From contig CAVQMB010000002.1 in NCBI GenBank assembly GCA_963713445.1, positions 1-64,000 of the forward strand: a DNA stretch of 64,000 bases. The letters are read 5' to 3'. Positions 27,372-36,707 of this stretch are shown here, in pieces. This DNA is from CAVQMB01 sp963713445. Lineage in GTDB: Bacteria; Pseudomonadota; Gammaproteobacteria; Competibacterales; Competibacteraceae. The notes beneath the pieces are model-generated. The model made no database searches, was not told the DNA's origin, and worked only from the letters and a program-made list of their open reading frames with translations. The translations under genes and the position numbers were made by a program. Within the stretch, counting starts at the first letter, position 1. Each line of letters begins with the position of its first letter.

Positions 27372-28946
27372 ATGACAGACGACGCTATGACGGACGACAA
27401 GAATGGCACCCAGGGACACGGGTTTTCCCGCCGCGGTTTTCTGGTATCGGCCGGCGCATTGGGCCTGGCTGCCGGTGTCGCCGCGCCCTTTGCGCCGGCT
27501 TGGGCGCAGGGTCAGCAGCAGCCCAGGCACGGTGGCCGGTTGCGGGTGTCCGTGCCGCCGGTCAAGTCGCTTGATCCGGTCAAGATGGATACCGCCGGGG
27601 CCATCGCCATCGTCCAGCAGACGGCCGAATATCTGGTCTGGGCCGGTGCGGACCTGAAACTGCGTCCGGTGCTCGCCGAGCATTGGCATGCTGAAAACGG
27701 CGGTAAGAGCTGGTTATTCAAGCTGCGCGAGGGCGTAAAGTTCCACGACGGCCGCGAGCTGACCGCCACGGACGTGGTGGCGACATTTCGCCGGCTGGTC
27801 AACCCCAAGAGCGCCTCGGCGGCGGCATCGCAACTGCCGTTTCTGAAAGAGCACAATGTTAACAAGGTCGACAAGTATACGGTGCGCTTCGATCTCGAGC
27901 GTGCGGTCGGCGCCTTCCCTTATTACACCCAGACCTACAACGCCGTGATTCTGCCGGCCGACTACGATGGCGATTTTGCCAGCCATCCGGTGGGAACGGG
28001 GCCGTTCCGTATGACCCAGTACAGGGCCGAGGAAAGCGCCGCCTTCGAGCGTAATCCGCACTATTGGCAGTCGGGGCGGCCGTATCTGGACGGCGTCGAT
28101 GTTTCGGTGCATAGCTCGAGCCAGTCGCAGGTGTTGGCTGTACAGGGCGGCAATGTGGACGTGATGTTGTTGTCCGGCTTCCTGGCGGCCAAACCCCTGA
28201 TGGGGGCCAAAGGCATCAAGATCGCGGCGGCGCATTCGGCCGAGCACCGCCAGTTGACCATGCGGGTGGACAAAAAGCCGTTTGACGACAAGCGGGTGCG
28301 TCAGGCCGTGGCGCTGTGTCTGGACCGCAAGGGGATCATCGATAGCCTGCTGGGCGGTAAGGCCGACCCCGGTAACGATCATCCCATCGCGCCCGTCTAT
28401 CACCTCGGTCTCGAGCTGGCGCAGCGGCATCAGAACGTGGCCAAAGCACGCCAGTTACTGGCCGCGGCGGGTTACCCAAAGGGTTTCGAGATCGACCTTT
28501 ATACCGAGCAGTTTGCCGAAGTGCCGCAGTATGCCGTGCTGATACAGCAGATGCTGGCGGCTGCCGGCATCCGCGTGAAATTGCACGTGGAGCCGCAGAA
28601 CATTTACTACAACCACTGGACCGAGGTGACTTTCGGCCTCACTGACTGGACCACCAGGCCGACGCCCGGACAGGTCTTGTCCTCGGCCTTTACCAGTGAC
28701 TCGAAGTGGAACGCGCCGCACTGGAAAAACAAGGCATTCGACACGCTGGTGGAGCAGTTGCAGGCCGAAACCGATGCGGCGAAACGCGATCGGTTGGCCA
28801 ACCGCATCGCCACTATTCTCAACGAGGAGGTGCCGGCGGTGATCGCTTATTTCGACGAGAACCTGCGCCCCATGCGCGCCAATGTGCAAGGCCTGGCTGC
28901 CAACATGTCCGAGTACCTCGACTTGACCCAGGCGTGGCTAAGCTGA
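27372..28946 (+). CDS. Dipeptide/oligopeptide ABC substrate-binding protein, Tat-exported
   Basis: A 524-residue family-5 solute-binding protein (DppA/OppA class). It has a twin-arginine signal (SRRGFLVSAGALGLAAGVAA) ending in the AWAQ cleavage site. Landmarks are GKSWLFKLREGVKFHDGREL and ATDVVATFRRL of the family, then VGTGPFRMTQYR. The gene heads an importer with permeases at 28979 and 29931 and a fused ATPase at 30737. Two more possible ATGs lie at the start (MTDDAMTDD); the first follows GGAGG. Peptides, nickel chelates or haem precursors are all known ligands of the family, so the cargo is not certain. Confidence 0.87.
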   Translation: MTDDAMTDDKNGTQGHGFSRRGFLVSAGALGLAAGVAAPFAPAWAQGQQQPRHGGRLRVSVPPVKSLDPVKMDTAGAIAIVQQTAEYLVWAGADLKLRPVLAEHWHAENGGKSWLFKLREGVKFHDGRELTATDVVATFRRLVNPKSASAAASQLPFLKEHNVNKVDKYTVRFDLERAVGAFPYYTQTYNAVILPADYDGDFASHPVGTGPFRMTQYRAEESAAFERNPHYWQSGRPYLDGVDVSVHSSSQSQVLAVQGGNVDVMLLSGFLAAKPLMGAKGIKIAAAHSAEHRQLTMRVDKKPFDDKRVRQAVALCLDRKGIIDSLLGGKADPGNDHPIAPVYHLGLELAQRHQNVAKARQLLAAAGYPKGFEIDLYTEQFAEVPQYAVLIQQMLAAAGIRVKLHVEPQNIYYNHWTEVTFGLTDWTTRPTPGQVLSSAFTSDSKWNAPHWKNKAFDTLVEQLQAETDAAKRDRLANRIATILNEEVPAVIAYFDENLRPMRANVQGLAANMSEYLDLTQAWLS

Positions 28947-28978
28947 CCGAATCGGTGTAGCCACGGCGTAATCGTGTC

Positions 28979-29938
28979 ATGCTGCGTTATCTGCTACGCC
29001 GCCTGGGCCTTCTGCTGCTGACGGTGGTGATGGCCTCGGTGCTGATCTTCGCCCTGACCTCGGTGTTGCCGGGCAATGTGGGGCGGATAGTGCTGGGGCC
29101 GTTTGCCAGCGCCCAGGCGGTGGCCAGCCTCAATCACCAACTGGGTCTGGATCAGCCGGTGCTGGTCCGCTACGGTGTCTGGCTGTGGGGCATCGTGCAC
29201 GGTGACTGGGGTAAGTCGCTGGCACTGGAGGTGCCGATTCTGCCGCTGGTGACCATTCGGTTGCTGCGCTCGCTGGGGCTGGCGCTGTTCAGCCTGGTAC
29301 TGCTGGTGCCTGCCGCACTGGCCGCCGGTGTGATTGCGGCACGGCGCCAGGGCGGTTTATTCGACCGGTTGGTGTCGGTGGTGGGGCTGGCGATCGGTGC
29401 TATCCCGGAGTTCGTTACCGGCGTCTTTCTGATTTTTATTTTCGGGCTGTGGCTCAGGGTACTGCCGGTGCAGGCCTTGCCGCAAGGCCACCCGGGATTG
29501 GCCGACTATCTATGGCATCTGTTGCTGCCGGCGGTCACCCTGACGCTGTTGCTGTTCGCCTATTTGTTTCGCATGACCCGCGCCGGCATGATCGAGGCGC
29601 TGGCGGCGGACTATACCCGCACGGCGGTGCTCAAGGGCCTGCCCGAGCGCGTGGTGGTCTGGCAGCATGTGCTGCGCAACGGGGTATTGCCCACCATCAC
29701 CGTGATCGGGGCGCAACTTGGCTGGATGGTGGGCGGGCTGGTGGTCGTGGAGACGCTGTTCCAGTATCCGGGTATCGGCAGTCTCATCGAATACGCCGCC
29801 GTCAACCGCGACATTCCCCTGCTCACCGGCTGCAGTCTGGTGATTACGGTCATCTTCGCCTGTTCCAACCTGATTGCGGATCTCGTCTACGCCGCCCTCA
29901 ATCCGCGGGTGCGGCATGCCTTGGGTGGCCATGGCTGA
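28979..29938 (+). CDS. Dipeptide-type ABC permease, DppB-like
   Basis: A 319-residue permease. It opens with the usual MLRYLLRRLGLLLLTVVMAS and has the family EAA loop DYTRTAVLKGLPERVVVWQH near residue 205. VVVETLFQYPGIGSLIEYA matches the DppB pattern VEtvF.yPGiG. The last 8 bases overlap the next permease. Confidence 0.9.
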   Translation: MLRYLLRRLGLLLLTVVMASVLIFALTSVLPGNVGRIVLGPFASAQAVASLNHQLGLDQPVLVRYGVWLWGIVHGDWGKSLALEVPILPLVTIRLLRSLGLALFSLVLLVPAALAAGVIAARRQGGLFDRLVSVVGLAIGAIPEFVTGVFLIFIFGLWLRVLPVQALPQGHPGLADYLWHLLLPAVTLTLLLFAYLFRMTRAGMIEALAADYTRTAVLKGLPERVVVWQHVLRNGVLPTITVIGAQLGWMVGGLVVVETLFQYPGIGSLIEYAAVNRDIPLLTGCSLVITVIFACSNLIADLVYAALNPRVRHALGGHG

Positions 29939-30740
29939 GGCATGGCCACCCGCCCCGACGCTGCTGGTGGGGGCGCTGATGCTGCTGGTCTGGGTGGTGA
30001 CGGCGCTGGGGGCACCCTGGATTGCGCCGTATACCGCGGTGCAGATCAATCTGCAGGCAGTCTCGGCCGCGCCATCGGCGGCCCACTGGTTCGGCACCGA
30101 TCAGTACGGGCGTGATGTGCTCAGCCGGGTGCTCTATGGTGGCTTCTATGCGCTCGCCATCGCTCCGGCGGCGACTCTGCTGGGGCTGGCGGTCGGTGGT
30201 GCCATCGGCCTCGCCACCGCCTACTTCGGCCGCTGGGTGGATGAGGTCGTCATGCGCCTGCTGGACGCGGTCATGGCGTTCCCCATCGTGGTGCTGGCCA
30301 TGCTGGCGCTCACCGCCCTGGGGGCGTCGCTGGTGAATGTGGTGCTGGTGATCGGGTTCGTGTTCGCGCCGCTGATCGCGCGGACCGTGCGGGCGGCCGC
30401 ACTGGCCGAGGTGCGCAAGGAATATGTGCAGGCGGCCCGCCTGCGGGGTGAATCGGTGCCCTATATCCTGCTGAGCGAGATTCTGCCCAACGTCAAGGGG
30501 CCGCTGATCGTCGAGGGCACCATCCGCCTGGGCTACGCGGTGTTCACCTCGGCGACGCTGGGATTCCTGGGTCTGGGTGTGCAGCCGCCGACACCGGACT
30601 GGGGGCTGATGGTGAGCGAAAACCGCACCCTGCTGACCACGGCACCCTGGACGGTGTTGTTTCCCGCACTCGCCATTGCCTTTGTGGTGGTGGCGATCAG
30701 CCTGCTGGCCGACGGATTGGAGGAACTGGCCGGCCGATGA
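29931..30740 (+). CDS. Dipeptide-type ABC permease, DppC-like
   Basis: A 269-residue permease. I use the ATG at 29931 (MAEAWPPAPT), which overlaps the upstream gene by 8 bases; a longer frame upstream is shadow sequence. HWFGTDQYGRDVLSRVLYG is the DppC signature, and the EAA loop reads YVQAARLRGESVPYILLSEI. LGLGVQPPTPDWGLM is also typical. Its stop overlaps the ATPase start (ATGA). Confidence 0.9.
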   Translation: MAEAWPPAPTLLVGALMLLVWVVTALGAPWIAPYTAVQINLQAVSAAPSAAHWFGTDQYGRDVLSRVLYGGFYALAIAPAATLLGLAVGGAIGLATAYFGRWVDEVVMRLLDAVMAFPIVVLAMLALTALGASLVNVVLVIGFVFAPLIARTVRAAALAEVRKEYVQAARLRGESVPYILLSEILPNVKGPLIVEGTIRLGYAVFTSATLGFLGLGVQPPTPDWGLMVSENRTLLTTAPWTVLFPALAIAFVVVAISLLADGLEELAGR

Positions 30741-32734
30741 CAGCACCGCTGCTGGATATCCGCAACCTCGCGGTAGCCTACCGCCGCCGACGCGATAGCG
30801 TGACCGCGGTACGCGATGTGTCGCTCACCATCCATCCGGGCGAAGCCTACGGCCTGGTGGGCGAGTCCGGTTGCGGCAAGTCAACCGTGGCCATGGCGCT
30901 GCTGGGCTATTTGCCGCGCAATGGGTGGGTGGACGACGGCCAGGTACTGTTTGAAGGCCGCGATATTACCCGCTCGAGTCCGGCCGAACTGCGGGCGCTG
31001 CGCGGTCGACGCATCGCCATCGTCTACCAGAATCCCGGTTCGGCGTTGAATCCGGCGCTGACGGTAGGCCGCCAGGTGGCCGAGATCTATCATTACCGGC
31101 GCGCGCTGGCCTGGCCTGAGGCCAACGCAGCGGCGCGCGACATGCTTGGGCGGGTGCGCATTGCCGACCCCGACCGGGTGGTCCGGCTCTATCCATACCA
31201 GCTCTCCGGCGGGATGCAGCAGCGCGTGGTGATCGCCATGGCGCTGGCCGGTGATCCGGCCCTGCTGGTGCTGGATGAGCCGACAACGGCGCTGGATACC
31301 ACCGTACAGGCCGAGATCCTGGAGCTGTTCCAGGGTCTGCGTGCGGAACTGGACGCGGCGCTGTTGTTCATCAGTCACAACCTGGGGGTGGTACGCCAGG
31401 TCTGCGACCGCATGGGGGTGATGTATGCCGGTGAACTGGTGGAGCAGGGGGCCTCGACGGCGCTGTTCGCAACGCCCCGCCACCCCTACACGGCCGCTTT
31501 GATCGGCTGCGTGCCCGACTTCGGCGTGGTCAAGGACGACCAGTCGCTGGTGACCATCCCCGGGTCGCTGCCTGACCCCGCGGCGTTGCCGCCCGGGTGT
31601 GCCTTTGCCGACCGCTGTCCCATCGTCCAGAGCCGCTGCCGCAGCGACCATCCGGCACTGGAGCTATCGGCCGGGAGCCATGCGAGCCGTTGCTGGTACG
31701 CTGCCGCGACGCCACCGGCCAGCGCTCAGGTCAAAGCGCTCGGGCCGCCAGTGCGCGCTGGCATTGCCGCCGACACGTTCTTCAGCGCCCGCGACATTAG
31801 CGTGCAGTTCGGCGCCGCGTCTATCCTTCGGGGTGTCAGCCTCGATCTGCGGGGCGGCCAGACCTTTGGTCTGGTGGGCGAGTCCGGCAGCGGTAAGTCC
31901 ACCCTCGCCAATGTCCTGACCGGGCTGCGTGGGGCCGATGGGGGGAGGCTGGAACTCGACGGCGGGCCGTTGTCACCCACCGCGGCCGGTCGTACCCCGG
32001 CCGCTCGCCGCGCCATCCAGATGGTGTTCCAATCACCTGAAACCACCCTCAATCCGAGCAAGCGGATCAACCACATTGTGGGGCGTGCCGTGCGCGTGCT
32101 GGCCGGTCTGCGGGGCGCGGCGCTGCGCCAGCGGACGCATGCCCTGCTAGCGGATGTGGCCCTGGATGACGCGCTGGGCCAGCGCGTTCCGGCACAGCTT
32201 TCCGGCGGCCAGCGCCAGCGGGTGGCCATCGCCCGGGCGTTCGCCGGTGAGCCGCGTCTGGTGATCCTGGACGAACCCACCTCGGCGCTGGACGTCTCGG
32301 TGCAGGCCGCTATTCTCAATCTGCTGATCGAACTTCAGCGCCAGCACGGTGCCGCCTACATTTTCATATCGCACGATCTGGCAGTGGTGCGCTACGTGGC
32401 CGATCACATCGGCGTGATGTATCTGGGCGAGCTGGTGGAACAGGGGCCGACCGAGGCCGTGTTCCGCGGGCCGCATCATCCCTATACCGAAGCCCTCATT
32501 GCCGCGGTGCCGCACCTGCGCGCCGATGCGGCGAGGCCGGTCGTGCGGCTGAAAGGCCACAATCCCGGGCCGGCGCAGCGACCGGCGGGCTGCCCGTTCC
32601 ACACCCGCTGCCACCGGGCCCGTAGCGATTGCGCCGACCAGGTGCCGCCATGGCGTGACGCCGGCAGCGGGCACCGCATCCGTTGCCGGATTCCGGTGGC
32701 AGAGTTGGCGGCGGCCCAGGCCGATCGGCACTAG
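30737..32734 (+). CDS. Fused dipeptide ABC ATP-binding protein (DppD-DppF)
   Basis: Both ATPases of the importer are in one 665-residue chain. Domain 1 (about 1-330) has Walker A GESGCGKST, signature LSGGMQQRV and Walker B LLVLDEPTTALD, and ends in the Cys-containing oligopeptide-transporter tail GCAFADRCPIVQSRC. Domain 2 (about 340-665) repeats these as GESGSGKST, LSGGQRQRV, LVILDEPTSALD and ends GCPFHTRCHRARSDC. The four-Cys tail may bind a [4Fe-4S] cluster as proposed for DppD. The fusion enforces a 1:1 ratio and is widespread but not universal. It converges with the PotA-like gene 33 bases away. Confidence 0.9.
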   Translation: MTAPLLDIRNLAVAYRRRRDSVTAVRDVSLTIHPGEAYGLVGESGCGKSTVAMALLGYLPRNGWVDDGQVLFEGRDITRSSPAELRALRGRRIAIVYQNPGSALNPALTVGRQVAEIYHYRRALAWPEANAAARDMLGRVRIADPDRVVRLYPYQLSGGMQQRVVIAMALAGDPALLVLDEPTTALDTTVQAEILELFQGLRAELDAALLFISHNLGVVRQVCDRMGVMYAGELVEQGASTALFATPRHPYTAALIGCVPDFGVVKDDQSLVTIPGSLPDPAALPPGCAFADRCPIVQSRCRSDHPALELSAGSHASRCWYAAATPPASAQVKALGPPVRAGIAADTFFSARDISVQFGAASILRGVSLDLRGGQTFGLVGESGSGKSTLANVLTGLRGADGGRLELDGGPLSPTAAGRTPAARRAIQMVFQSPETTLNPSKRINHIVGRAVRVLAGLRGAALRQRTHALLADVALDDALGQRVPAQLSGGQRQRVAIARAFAGEPRLVILDEPTSALDVSVQAAILNLLIELQRQHGAAYIFISHDLAVVRYVADHIGVMYLGELVEQGPTEAVFRGPHHPYTEALIAAVPHLRADAARPVVRLKGHNPGPAQRPAGCPFHTRCHRARSDCADQVPPWRDAGSGHRIRCRIPVAELAAAQADRH

Positions 32735-32766
32735 CGCTCACAAACGAAGGCCCGGCCTCCGGATCG

Positions 32767-33867
32767 TCAGTCCGGTTGCAGTACCACCAGGTCGTCGGCG
32801 CTGAGGCCCAGCCGCACCGTTGCGCCGGCGGCCAGATCGCGGCGCCGGGTGACGACGGCCGCAAGGGTCTGGCCGTCCGGCAGGCTGATGCGGTAATCGC
32901 TGTACACGCCACGATAGGTGACGCGTTCGAGCGTTCCCTCGAGCGTAATGTCAGCGCCAGCGGCGTCCGCATCCAGCAGAATGGCTTCGCCCCGCAACGC
33001 CAGCGCGACCGGGCCGGTACCAGTGATCTCGGGACGGTCAAGCGCGATCGTGGTGCCGCCCAGCGCCAGGCTGATGCCGTCCGGGTGTCGGCTGATCGTG
33101 CCTTCCAGCACATTGCAGCCGCGGAAGAACCGGGCCACGAACCGGGTACGGGGAAACCGGAAGACGGTTTCCGGCGCGTCGCACTGTACGCAGTCGCCGC
33201 CGTGCAGCACGGCGATGCGGTCGCTCATGGTAAGCGCTTCTTCCTGATCGTGGGTGACATAGACGAACGTGGTGCCGGTGGTCTGTTGAATGCGGCGCAA
33301 CTCGGCCTGCATCTCGCGCCTGATTTTTTCGTCCAGGGCCGACAGCGGTTCGTCCAGCAATAGCAGCGCTGGCGCCGGCGCCAGCGCCCGGGCGATTGAC
33401 ACTCGCTGCTGCTCCCCGCCCGATAACTGGGTCACCCGGCGGTCCTCGAAGCCGGCCAGCCCCACCAGGGCCAGCAGTTCCGTGACCCGTTCACGAATCC
33501 TGGCCCGTGAATGACCTTTGCGGCGCAGGCCGTAACCGACGTTTTCGGCCACATTCAAATGGGGGAAATTGGCGTACTGCTGGAACACCATGCCGAGGTT
33601 GCGACGCCATGGCGGGACCCCGGATACGTCGCGGCCGCCGATGACCACGGCACCGCTGTCGGCCCGCTCGAGGCCGGCGATGATCCGCAGTACCGTCGAT
33701 TTACCGGAGCCGCTGGGACCCAGCAGGGTGAAGAATTCGCCTGCAGCAATGGTAAGCGAGATGCCGTTGGCCGGCATTGCCGTGCCGAACCGCTTGTGCA
33801 CGGCGCGCAACTCGAGCAGCCGGTCTGGCGGGCGGTTAACCTGTACCGGAGTCGCGGCCATGGTCAT
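32767..33867 (-). CDS. Polyamine-type ABC ATP-binding protein, PotA-like
   Basis: A 366-residue ATPase with Walker A GPSGSGKST, signature LSGGEQQRVSIARAL, Walker B LLLDEPLSALD and the H-loop YVTHDQEEA. A TOBE-type domain makes up the last 110 residues. It should energise the PotB/PotC-like permeases at 25378-27017, the only importer here without its own ATPase. It is transcribed with the pyroglutamyl peptidase, overlapping it by 4 bases, on the strand opposite to its permeases. The partnership is inferred from the missing subunit, not from adjacency. Confidence 0.87.
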   Translation of the reverse strand: MTMAATPVQVNRPPDRLLELRAVHKRFGTAMPANGISLTIAAGEFFTLLGPSGSGKSTVLRIIAGLERADSGAVVIGGRDVSGVPPWRRNLGMVFQQYANFPHLNVAENVGYGLRRKGHSRARIRERVTELLALVGLAGFEDRRVTQLSGGEQQRVSIARALAPAPALLLLDEPLSALDEKIRREMQAELRRIQQTTGTTFVYVTHDQEEALTMSDRIAVLHGGDCVQCDAPETVFRFPRTRFVARFFRGCNVLEGTISRHPDGISLALGGTTIALDRPEITGTGPVALALRGEAILLDADAAGADITLEGTLERVTYRGVYSDYRISLPDGQTLAAVVTRRRDLAAGATVRLGLSADDLVVLQPD

Positions 33868-34535
33868 GCGGCGCTATGCTCCAGGGTGACTGCCAGTGCC
33901 AGCCGGATACCGGCAACCATGGTATCGATCGCCATCGATGCCAGATCGCTGCGCTGCGACAGTTCCAGTTGCGCCTGTTCCCGAGTCTGGCGGGCGATGG
34001 CGGCGACCTGGGCCGGCAGGTAGGGCAGATGGATGAAGCCGCAGGCCGGCGCCGGCTGGCGCGCGTGGCAGGCCTGGAGTGCCAGGTACATCAGCGCGTT
34101 GCACAGGAACTGGCCGGCCGAGCCCGACAGCCGTGCCGGAATGCCGTGATCGAGCAGCCGATCCCGGATCGGATACAACGGCAGCGTCGCGGGATAGGCC
34201 ATGGCACCGTCCACGGCCACCGTGGCCTCGCGCCTGAGCAGCCCGGCGTTGTCCGGAATCTCGAAATCGGCAATGTTTACCGCCACCCGCTCCAGGCGAA
34301 TCATCGGCTCGCCGGGGAATAAGCCCAGGCAAACGACGATCACCGGATCGGCCTCGGTAATCAACTGCTGAATGCGGGGCCCGAGTTGACGGTAGTCCAC
34401 CGGCAGGGTATGTCCCTGGACCAGCGTGTCGCCAACCTCGCTGCCGTGCAGGCGGCGGGTGATTTCCTCGGCCGGGTTGAGCGCCCGTCCGCCGTAACCC
34501 TGAAAACCTGTCAGCAGCACATGCCGTCGTGACAT
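33864..34535 (-). CDS. pcp: Pyroglutamyl-peptidase I (family C15)
   Basis: A 223-residue cytosolic cysteine peptidase that removes N-terminal pyroglutamate from peptides. I start it at MSRRHVLLTGFQGYGG (34535). The catalytic residues line up as Glu82 in IRLERVAVN, Cys145 in SAGQFLCNALMY and His169 in CGFIHLPYLP. The stop overlaps the start of the PotA-like gene (ATGA), so a peptidase and an importer ATPase are translated together. It sits between a peptide importer and an amino acid importer, which fits use of imported peptides or glutathione-derived products. Confidence 0.88.
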   Translation of the reverse strand: MSRRHVLLTGFQGYGGRALNPAEEITRRLHGSEVGDTLVQGHTLPVDYRQLGPRIQQLITEADPVIVVCLGLFPGEPMIRLERVAVNIADFEIPDNAGLLRREATVAVDGAMAYPATLPLYPIRDRLLDHGIPARLSGSAGQFLCNALMYLALQACHARQPAPACGFIHLPYLPAQVAAIARQTREQAQLELSQRSDLASMAIDTMVAGIRLALAVTLEHSAA

Positions 34536-34626
34536 GATGGGTAAACCCCTTGTGGTTGCCGGTGATGATGACCAATGATGGCATGGTTGGTGGGTCGATG
34601 GCACCCTACAGGACGGCATTGCCATC

Positions 34627-34632
34627 TATAAT
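34627..34632 (+). promoter_or_regulatory. Probable -10 element of the liv operon
   Basis: A perfect TATAAT lies 72 bases before the livJ-like ATG in the divergent pcp/livJ spacer. The -35 position is poor, so an activator may be needed. The gene has a strong GAGGAGGT ribosome site. Confidence 0.4.
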
Positions 34633-34703
34633 GGCCCGGTCCTGCGCGTTGCCGCAGGTCACAATTAAAACTGCAATCACGCTCCCTGAGGAGGTGTCGC
34701 GTC

Positions 34704-35837
34704 ATGAAACGATTGCTATGGCTGGTGCTGTTGCTGGTCACCGGTCTGGGTATCGCCCAGGCTCAGGACAAGGTGGTGGTGGGGGTGCTGGCACCGCTCA
34801 CCGGCTTCGCCGCCGCTGATGGCCAGAGTGCGGTCACCAGCATCAAGCTGGCGGCCGCGAAGATTAACGCTGCCGGTGGCATGCTCGGCAAGCCGATCGA
34901 ACTCAAAATCTACAACGATCAGGCCGATCCCAAGCAGGCGGTCAACTTTGCCCGGCGCCTGCTGGAGCAGGACCATGCCCGGCTGGTCGTCGGCGCCTCC
35001 TACAGCGGGGCCACCCTGGCGGCAGCCGCCATCGTCAACGACGCCAAGGTGCCCATGATGGCCGCTTATGCGGTCGCCCCCAAGATCACGGCGGGCCACC
35101 CCTATGTGTTCCGGGTGGGCCTGATGGGGCCGGTGGAAGGCCGTGAGGGCGCTCTGCTGGCGCAGCATCTCAAAGCCAGGCGGGTGGCGGTGTTGACGAT
35201 CCAGAACGATTTCGGCCAGGCGCTGGAGAGTGGTTTTCGTGCCGAGGCCGGCAAGCTCGGGCTGAAGATCGTATTCCACGATGCTTATGCCCTCGGCAAC
35301 AAGAACTTCACCTCGCTGCTGGTGCGGGTCAAGAGCGCCCGGCCGGATGTGATCTATGCCAGCGGGTACTACGCCGAGGCGGCCAGCCTGGTGCGCCAGG
35401 CCCGGTCGCTGGGCATCCGGGCGCCGATTATCGGTCAGGACGGCTACGACTCGCCCAAATTCATTGAACTGGCCGGGCCGGCCGCCAACGGGGTTTATCT
35501 CACCACCCAACTCGACCGTGATAGCAAGCAGGGTGATGTCCAAGCCTTCCTCAAGGCGTACCGGATCCAGGCCGGCAAGCCGGCCGATATGGTCGGTGCC
35601 ACAGCCTACGCCGCCCTTAACACGCTGGCCAAGGCAGTGGCCCAGGCCGGGACGCTCGAGGGTGATGCCGTACGCCAAACGCTGGCTAAGATGCACAACG
35701 TCGATACCGTGGTGGGCCACATTTATCAATGGAATGATAACGGTGACCCGATCAAGACCGGCACTGTGCAAGTGGTCAGGAAGGGGGCTTTCCACCGCTA
35801 CCTCAACGTGACCGACCGCGCGCTACTGACGCCCTGA
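34704..35837 (+). CDS. Branched-chain amino acid-type ABC solute-binding protein
   Basis: A 377-residue LivJ-class periplasmic protein with a Sec signal (LLWLVLLLVTGLGIAQAQ). The opening VVVGVLAPLTGFAAADG and KIYNDQADPKQAVNFARRLL are typical, as is VVGASYSGATLAAAAIVND for the ligand pocket. It leads a five-gene operon (binding protein, two permeases, two ATPases) with overlapping stops and starts. The ligand class includes branched-chain amino acids, urea and short amides; the sequence alone does not choose. Confidence 0.87.
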   Translation: MKRLLWLVLLLVTGLGIAQAQDKVVVGVLAPLTGFAAADGQSAVTSIKLAAAKINAAGGMLGKPIELKIYNDQADPKQAVNFARRLLEQDHARLVVGASYSGATLAAAAIVNDAKVPMMAAYAVAPKITAGHPYVFRVGLMGPVEGREGALLAQHLKARRVAVLTIQNDFGQALESGFRAEAGKLGLKIVFHDAYALGNKNFTSLLVRVKSARPDVIYASGYYAEAASLVRQARSLGIRAPIIGQDGYDSPKFIELAGPAANGVYLTTQLDRDSKQGDVQAFLKAYRIQAGKPADMVGATAYAALNTLAKAVAQAGTLEGDAVRQTLAKMHNVDTVVGHIYQWNDNGDPIKTGTVQVVRKGAFHRYLNVTDRALLTP

Positions 35838-36703
35838 TGGACTGGACGACCTTCGGCTACCTGGCGCTGGACGGGCTGGCCATCGGCAGCACCTATGCGC
35901 TGACCGCGCTGGGGCTGGCGCTGGTGTATGGATTGCTGCGGGTGTTGCATGTGGCTCATGCCGGGGTATATGCGGCCGGCGCCTATTTCGGCTGGCTCGC
36001 CTACAGCGCCACCCACAGCCTGGTGCTGGCCTTGCTGGCCGGGGCGATTGGCGCCGCATTGCTGGGGGTCTTCCTGGACTGGTGGTTCTACCGGCCGCTG
36101 GCCGGCAAGCCACCACTGATTGCGCTGATAGGTTCGATCGGCTTGTTCCTCGCGGCCGGGGATTTGCTGCGGATTGTCTTCGGACCTTATCAACAGAGCC
36201 TGCCGGCGCTGGATCCCAACCCGGTGTTCAACATCGGCTCGGTGGGGGTGACCGCGCCGCAACTGCTCGTCATCGGTGCTACCGCCGTGTTATTGCTCGC
36301 GGTCTATTGGATCAGCGCCCGTACCCCGCTGGGACTGGCCTGGCGCTGCATCGCCCAGGATCGCGAGGTGGCCGGCGCCATGGGCATCAATATCCCGGCC
36401 CATACGGCGCTGGCTTTCGCGCTGGCATCCGCGCTGGCCGGGATCGCCGGGGTGCTGGTCGGCGTGTACTATAACCAGATTGACCCCAATATGGGCAATG
36501 TACCGGCCTACAAGGCGCTCGCCATCGTGGTGCTGGGCGGCCTGGGAAACGTGTGGGGCACGGTGTTGGCAGGGCTGTTGCTGGGGATTATCGAATCGGT
36601 TGCCGCGGCCTATGCCGGCAGCCTGTTTCCGCCTCAGGGCGTGGCCTTCCTGGCTTTGATTCTGGTGCTGCTGTTCCGGCCACAAGGCCTGTTCGGAGCT
36701 TGA
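35837..36703 (+). CDS. Branched-chain amino acid-type ABC permease, LivH-like
   Basis: A 288-residue permease. It overlaps the binding-protein stop by one base (TGATG). The family stretch GLALVYGLLRVLHVAHAGVY is at the N-terminus and VVLGGLGNVWGTVLAGLLLG at the C-terminus. Eight hydrophobic segments are visible. Confidence 0.9.
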   Translation: MDWTTFGYLALDGLAIGSTYALTALGLALVYGLLRVLHVAHAGVYAAGAYFGWLAYSATHSLVLALLAGAIGAALLGVFLDWWFYRPLAGKPPLIALIGSIGLFLAAGDLLRIVFGPYQQSLPALDPNPVFNIGSVGVTAPQLLVIGATAVLLLAVYWISARTPLGLAWRCIAQDREVAGAMGINIPAHTALAFALASALAGIAGVLVGVYYNQIDPNMGNVPAYKALAIVVLGGLGNVWGTVLAGLLLGIIESVAAAYAGSLFPPQGVAFLALILVLLFRPQGLFGA

Positions 36704-36707
36704 GCCG

